A stretch of DNA of 64,000 nt from Gordonia paraffinivorans NBRC 108238 (GTDB lineage: Bacteria > Actinomycetota > Actinomycetes > Mycobacteriales > Mycobacteriaceae): assembly GCF_000344155.1 (NCBI RefSeq), contig NZ_BAOQ01000035.1, positions 1 to 64,000 on the forward strand, in the 5' to 3' direction. The translations under genes were made by a program, and so were the position numbers. The first letter of the stretch is position 1. Each line of letters opens with the position of its first letter. The notes beneath the pieces were generated by a model. The model saw only the letters and a list, made by a program, of their open reading frames with translations. It searched no databases and was not told the origin of the DNA. Below, piece by piece: positions 61,113 to 64,000 of this stretch.

Positions 61113-62422
61113 AACCGTTCCGCTCCCGGTCGGGGCGCGCGCGTGCCGGGCTCGTCGCGGGCGCGACCGCGCTCGTCACGACGCTCGCCGGATGCTCCTT
61201 CGACGGACCGAACTCGCTGCCGGTTCCCGGCGCCGAGGGCACGGGCAACGGCTCGTACCAGATCACCGCGCTCATCCCGTCGGCCGCGGGCCTGGTCAAC
61301 AACGCTCCGGTCCTCATCGACGACGCGACCGTCGGCAGCATCGGCAAGATCGAGGTCAAGGACTGGAACGCCCTCGTCACGATCCGCCTCAACAAGGGCG
61401 TCATCGTGCCCAAGGGGTCGCACGTGATGGTCGGCATGACCAGCGTCCTCGGTTCGACGCACCTCGAGATCGTCCAGCCGGCAGACCCCGAGGGTGGCCG
61501 GCTGCAGCCGGGCGACGAGATCCCGCTGACCAAGTGCCCGGAGCAGTCCAACATCATCACCGACCCGTCGGTGCCCGCGGTTCCCGACATCAACGCCGCG
61601 CAACAGGTGGCGGCCTGCACCTACCCGAGCACCGAGCAGGTGCTGAGTTCGCTGTCGGTGGTCCTCAACGGCGGCGGTCTCTCGCAGCTCGGCGACATCG
61701 TGCACGAGATGAGCAACGTCTTCGGCGGTCGCGAGGAGCAGATCAAGAAGCTCATCCCGCGGTTGAACACTCTCGTCGCCGACCTGAACGCGCAGAAGGA
61801 CAACATCATCCGTGCGACCGAGGGCCTCGACCGGTTGTCGCAGACGATGAACGAGCAGAAGGGCACCATCGAGCGGGCGCTCGACGCGAGCCCGCAGATC
61901 CTGCAGCTCCTCGTCGACCAGCGGCAGCAGTTCCTCGACACCCTCGCCTCGGTGTCGAAGCTGTCCAAGACGGCCAACGACATCCTCGACGCCAACTCCG
62001 AGGACATCGTGACCATCGTCAAGGGCATCGAACCCGCGCTCGACCAGCTGCAGCAGACGGGGCCGGCGATGACCCAGTCGCTGAACATCCTGTTGACCTT
62101 CCCGTTCTACGAGCCGACGATCCGCCGGATCGTCAAGGGCGACTTCGTGAACTCCGACCTCACCCTCGACCTCACGATCGACCGCATGAACGAGACCATG
62201 TTCGCCAGCCTGGGCGTCACCGGTCCCGAGGGCGTCTTCGGCAAGCCTGCGGGCGCGGCCGCGCGCGGCCTCGACCCGTTCACGGCGCCGCTGATCCCGG
62301 GCGGTGAGAAGCTGCCCGACTCCGCCGAACCGGTTCCGGCGAACCTGATCCCGCCGGTCCAGGTTCCCTCGCCGACGGCGCCGCCGACGGTTCCCGACTA
62401 TCCCGAGGAGGGTGGCCGCTGA
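61109..62422 (+). CDS. mce4E: Mce4E lipoprotein (LprN-type)
   Basis: A 437-residue lipoprotein. The signal ends in TLAGC with the lipid-carrying Cys29, so this subunit anchors the complex outside the membrane. MCE domain about 45-125 (NAPVLIDDATVGSIGKIEVKDWNALVTIRL), helical region, and a Pro-rich tail PVPANLIPPVQVPSPTAPPTVPDYPEE. One base overlap with mce4F. Confidence 0.93.
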   Translation: MKPFRSRSGRARAGLVAGATALVTTLAGCSFDGPNSLPVPGAEGTGNGSYQITALIPSAAGLVNNAPVLIDDATVGSIGKIEVKDWNALVTIRLNKGVIVPKGSHVMVGMTSVLGSTHLEIVQPADPEGGRLQPGDEIPLTKCPEQSNIITDPSVPAVPDINAAQQVAACTYPSTEQVLSSLSVVLNGGGLSQLGDIVHEMSNVFGGREEQIKKLIPRLNTLVADLNAQKDNIIRATEGLDRLSQTMNEQKGTIERALDASPQILQLLVDQRQQFLDTLASVSKLSKTANDILDANSEDIVTIVKGIEPALDQLQQTGPAMTQSLNILLTFPFYEPTIRRIVKGDFVNSDLTLDLTIDRMNETMFASLGVTGPEGVFGKPAGAAARGLDPFTAPLIPGGEKLPDSAEPVPANLIPPVQVPSPTAPPTVPDYPEEGGR

Positions 62423-63861
62423 TGAAGATCACCCGCTTCGTCAAGATGCAGCTGCTCATCTTCTCGATCGTCACCGTGATCGCGATGGTCGCGATGGCGC
62501 TGTTCTACATCCGCATCCCGTCGATGTTCGGTATCGGCAGCTACGACGTGAAGCTGAACATGCCCACCAGCGGCGGGCTCTACCAGAACGCCAACGTGGC
62601 CTACCGCGGCGTCTACGTGGGCAAGGTGAAGTCCGTCCGGCTCACCGCGGACGGCGTGCAGGCCACGCTGACCATCGAGGACGGCGCGAAGATCCCGGCG
62701 TCGTCGGAGGCATCGGTGCGCAGCGTGTCGGCGATCGGCGAGCAGTTCGTCGAATTCGCCCCGCCGCAGGATCCGCCTGCGAACGCCCCCACCGGGTACC
62801 TGCACAACGGTTCCGAGCTCGAGGTGACGAGCGTCCCGGTCGAGATCTCGTCCATGCTCGACCAGGCCAACCTGCTGCTCGACGAGATCGGCGACACCAA
62901 GCTCCGGGCCCTCGTCGACGAGGCCTTCGTGGCGTTCAACGGCACCGGCGAGGCGCTGCAGCGTCTCCTCGACTCGATGGCGCTGTTCATCGGAGAGGCG
63001 AACAAGAACACCGACACCACGATCGACCTCGTCGAACAGGGCGCGCCGCTGCTGGCCACCCAGTCGCGCACCGCCGACGACATCCGCGCCTGGACGCGGA
63101 ACGTCACCGCCTTCACCGATCAGCTGCGGGCCAACCGCCCCGAGATCGGCGACATCCTCCAGAAGGGGCCGTCGACGGCGTCCAAGAGCCAGCAGCTGTT
63201 CGAGTCGCTCGGCGGCTCGTACCCGCTGCTGGTCTCGAACCTGGGCACGATCGCGCAGACGCAGGTGGTGTACTTGGCGAACTGGAAGCAGATCCTGGTG
63301 CTCTACCCGCGTCTGACCGCCGCGCTCATCACCGCGCTGAACACCGGCACGAACAACTTCGGCGCCAACGTGAACTTCTCGCTCGGCTTCCAGGACCGTC
63401 CGACGTGCAACATCGGCTTCCTGCCCAAGGAGCAGTGGCGCTTCCAGTCCGCGCAGGACGCGCGTGAACTGCCGCCGGGAATGCTGTGCCGGGTGCCGCA
63501 GAACTCCAACATCGCCGTCCGTGGAGCCCGCAACTACCCGTGTGCCGAATTCCCGGGCCGCCGCGCGCCGACGCCGGCCGAGTGCCGGACCGGGTACAAA
63601 CCGCTCCCCGGGTCGGTCGATCCCTTCCAGAGTGGCCTGCCGGGCGGCCTTGAATGGAAGCCCGCATCGTTCGGTACCGTGACACCGGGCACACCGAAGG
63701 ACTTCGATCCGGAGCCCGCGGTGTACGCCACGACATACGACCCCGAGTCGGGTGACTTCATCGGTCCCGACGGAAAGACCTACAACGCCGGAACCGGCCG
63801 TGGGGGGCAGGTACAGAGCAGTTCATGGCAGAAGATGATCAGCGGGACGGTCAGTTCGTGA
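62422..63861 (+). CDS. mce4F: Mce4F sterol-uptake protein
   Basis: A 479-residue MCE protein. Helix about 12-32, MCE domain about 40-125 (GGLYQNANVAYRGVYVGKVKSVRLTADGVQATLTI), helical region to about 330, then a Cys-containing extension (DRPTCNIGFLPKEQW, MLCRVPQNSNIAV, NYPCAEFPGRR, AECRTGYKPL) likely disulfide-bonded outside the cell. It ends the mce4 set; the next gene starts within its last codons. Confidence 0.92.
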   Translation: MKITRFVKMQLLIFSIVTVIAMVAMALFYIRIPSMFGIGSYDVKLNMPTSGGLYQNANVAYRGVYVGKVKSVRLTADGVQATLTIEDGAKIPASSEASVRSVSAIGEQFVEFAPPQDPPANAPTGYLHNGSELEVTSVPVEISSMLDQANLLLDEIGDTKLRALVDEAFVAFNGTGEALQRLLDSMALFIGEANKNTDTTIDLVEQGAPLLATQSRTADDIRAWTRNVTAFTDQLRANRPEIGDILQKGPSTASKSQQLFESLGGSYPLLVSNLGTIAQTQVVYLANWKQILVLYPRLTAALITALNTGTNNFGANVNFSLGFQDRPTCNIGFLPKEQWRFQSAQDARELPPGMLCRVPQNSNIAVRGARNYPCAEFPGRRAPTPAECRTGYKPLPGSVDPFQSGLPGGLEWKPASFGTVTPGTPKDFDPEPAVYATTYDPESGDFIGPDGKTYNAGTGRGGQVQSSSWQKMISGTVSS

Positions 63862-64000
63862 CGCCGGACGTGTCGACGACGACCCCAGCCGGTGCCGCCG
63901 ACACGTCGGAAGAGATGGTCGAGGCGCGGGCCGCCGGCGGGTCCGCGAGCCGTAGGCGCCCGGTCCGGTCGGCACCGATCCGACGCGGTCGGGGAGGGTC
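63825..64000 (+). CDS. Mce-associated membrane protein, N-terminal part (cut by the window end)
   Basis: A frame opened by ATG 63825 inside mce4F, running off the right edge (58 codons visible). It reads MAEDDQRDGQFVTPDVSTTT and then Ala/Asp/Glu-rich residues and a basic stretch SRRRPVRSAPIRRGRGG, the usual cytoplasmic tail preceding a membrane helix in Mce-associated (Mas) proteins. Start is probably ATG 63825 or GTG 63858. Assignment rests mainly on position after mce4F. Confidence 0.6.
   Translation, partial: MAEDDQRDGQFVTPDVSTTTPAGAADTSEEMVEARAAGGSASRRRPVRSAPIRRGRGG

Overview
The window is high-GC actinobacterial chromosome, best matched to the mycolate-containing Mycobacteriales (Gordonia, Rhodococcus or Mycobacterium type; I favour Gordonia but cannot prove it). 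Reasons: GC-rich codon use, many GTG and leaderless starts, F420-dependent enzymes, and gene order that follows the Mycobacterium tuberculosis Rv3608c-to-Rv3493c segment (recalled from established gene order, not computed here). No rRNA, tRNA, CRISPR array, transposase or phage gene was seen.

Region 1 (1-11525) is housekeeping: end of folP, then folB, folK, a DUF3180 membrane protein, a coiled-coil membrane protein, an unknown six-helix membrane protein, a DUF2520 Rossmann protein, panC, panD, coaX and lysS. Inserted before lysS are a TetR/FAD-monooxygenase divergent pair with two matching operators, and a Cys-rich leaderless leader peptide with a hairpin in front of a cysteine-free rhodanese-like protein.

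Region 2 (11526-12540) is a single AbiEi/DUF559 nuclease-like gene enclosed by two 48-bp inverted hairpin repeats, sitting exactly between housekeeping and catabolic DNA.

Region 3 (12540-30600) is the KstR2-type regulon for the last steroid rings (HIP catabolism): fadD3 divergent from fadE30-ipdF-fadA6, an aldehyde dehydrogenase, kstR2, and ipdC-ipdB-ipdA-echA20 divergent from two SDR genes and an NTF2-like gene. KstR2-like boxes lie at three promoters. A paired ABC exporter and a lone ABC ATPase interrupt it.

Region 4 (30600-54720) is the KstR-type side-chain regulon: fadD8, ddn-like, fadA5, cyp125, an NTF2/ketosteroid-isomerase-like gene, ltp3-ltp4-DUF35, two F420-type luciferase-like oxidoreductases, echA19, fadD19, a nitronate monooxygenase-like gene, fadD17-fadE27-fadE26, fdxD and hsd4A. 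Nine KstR-like palindromes (TnnAACnnGTTnnA) mark the promoters, and most overlap the -10 hexamer. A GNAT with a gyrase-A-like N-terminus, a VWA lipoprotein, a CxxC carboxymuconolactone-decarboxylase-like protein and a frameshifted small membrane gene are accessory to it.

Region 5 (54783-64000) is the mce4 sterol importer: yrbE4A, yrbE4B, mce4A-F and the start of an Mce-associated protein. Together regions 3-5 import a sterol (mce4), oxidise and activate its side chain (CYP125, FadD19/FadD17), shorten it (FadE26/27, EchA19, Hsd4A, FadA5, Ltp3/4) and degrade the last rings (FadD3, FadE30, IpdF, EchA20, IpdAB, IpdC, FadA6). Ring A/B genes (kstD, ksh, hsa) and the chsH/ltp2 genes are not in this window.
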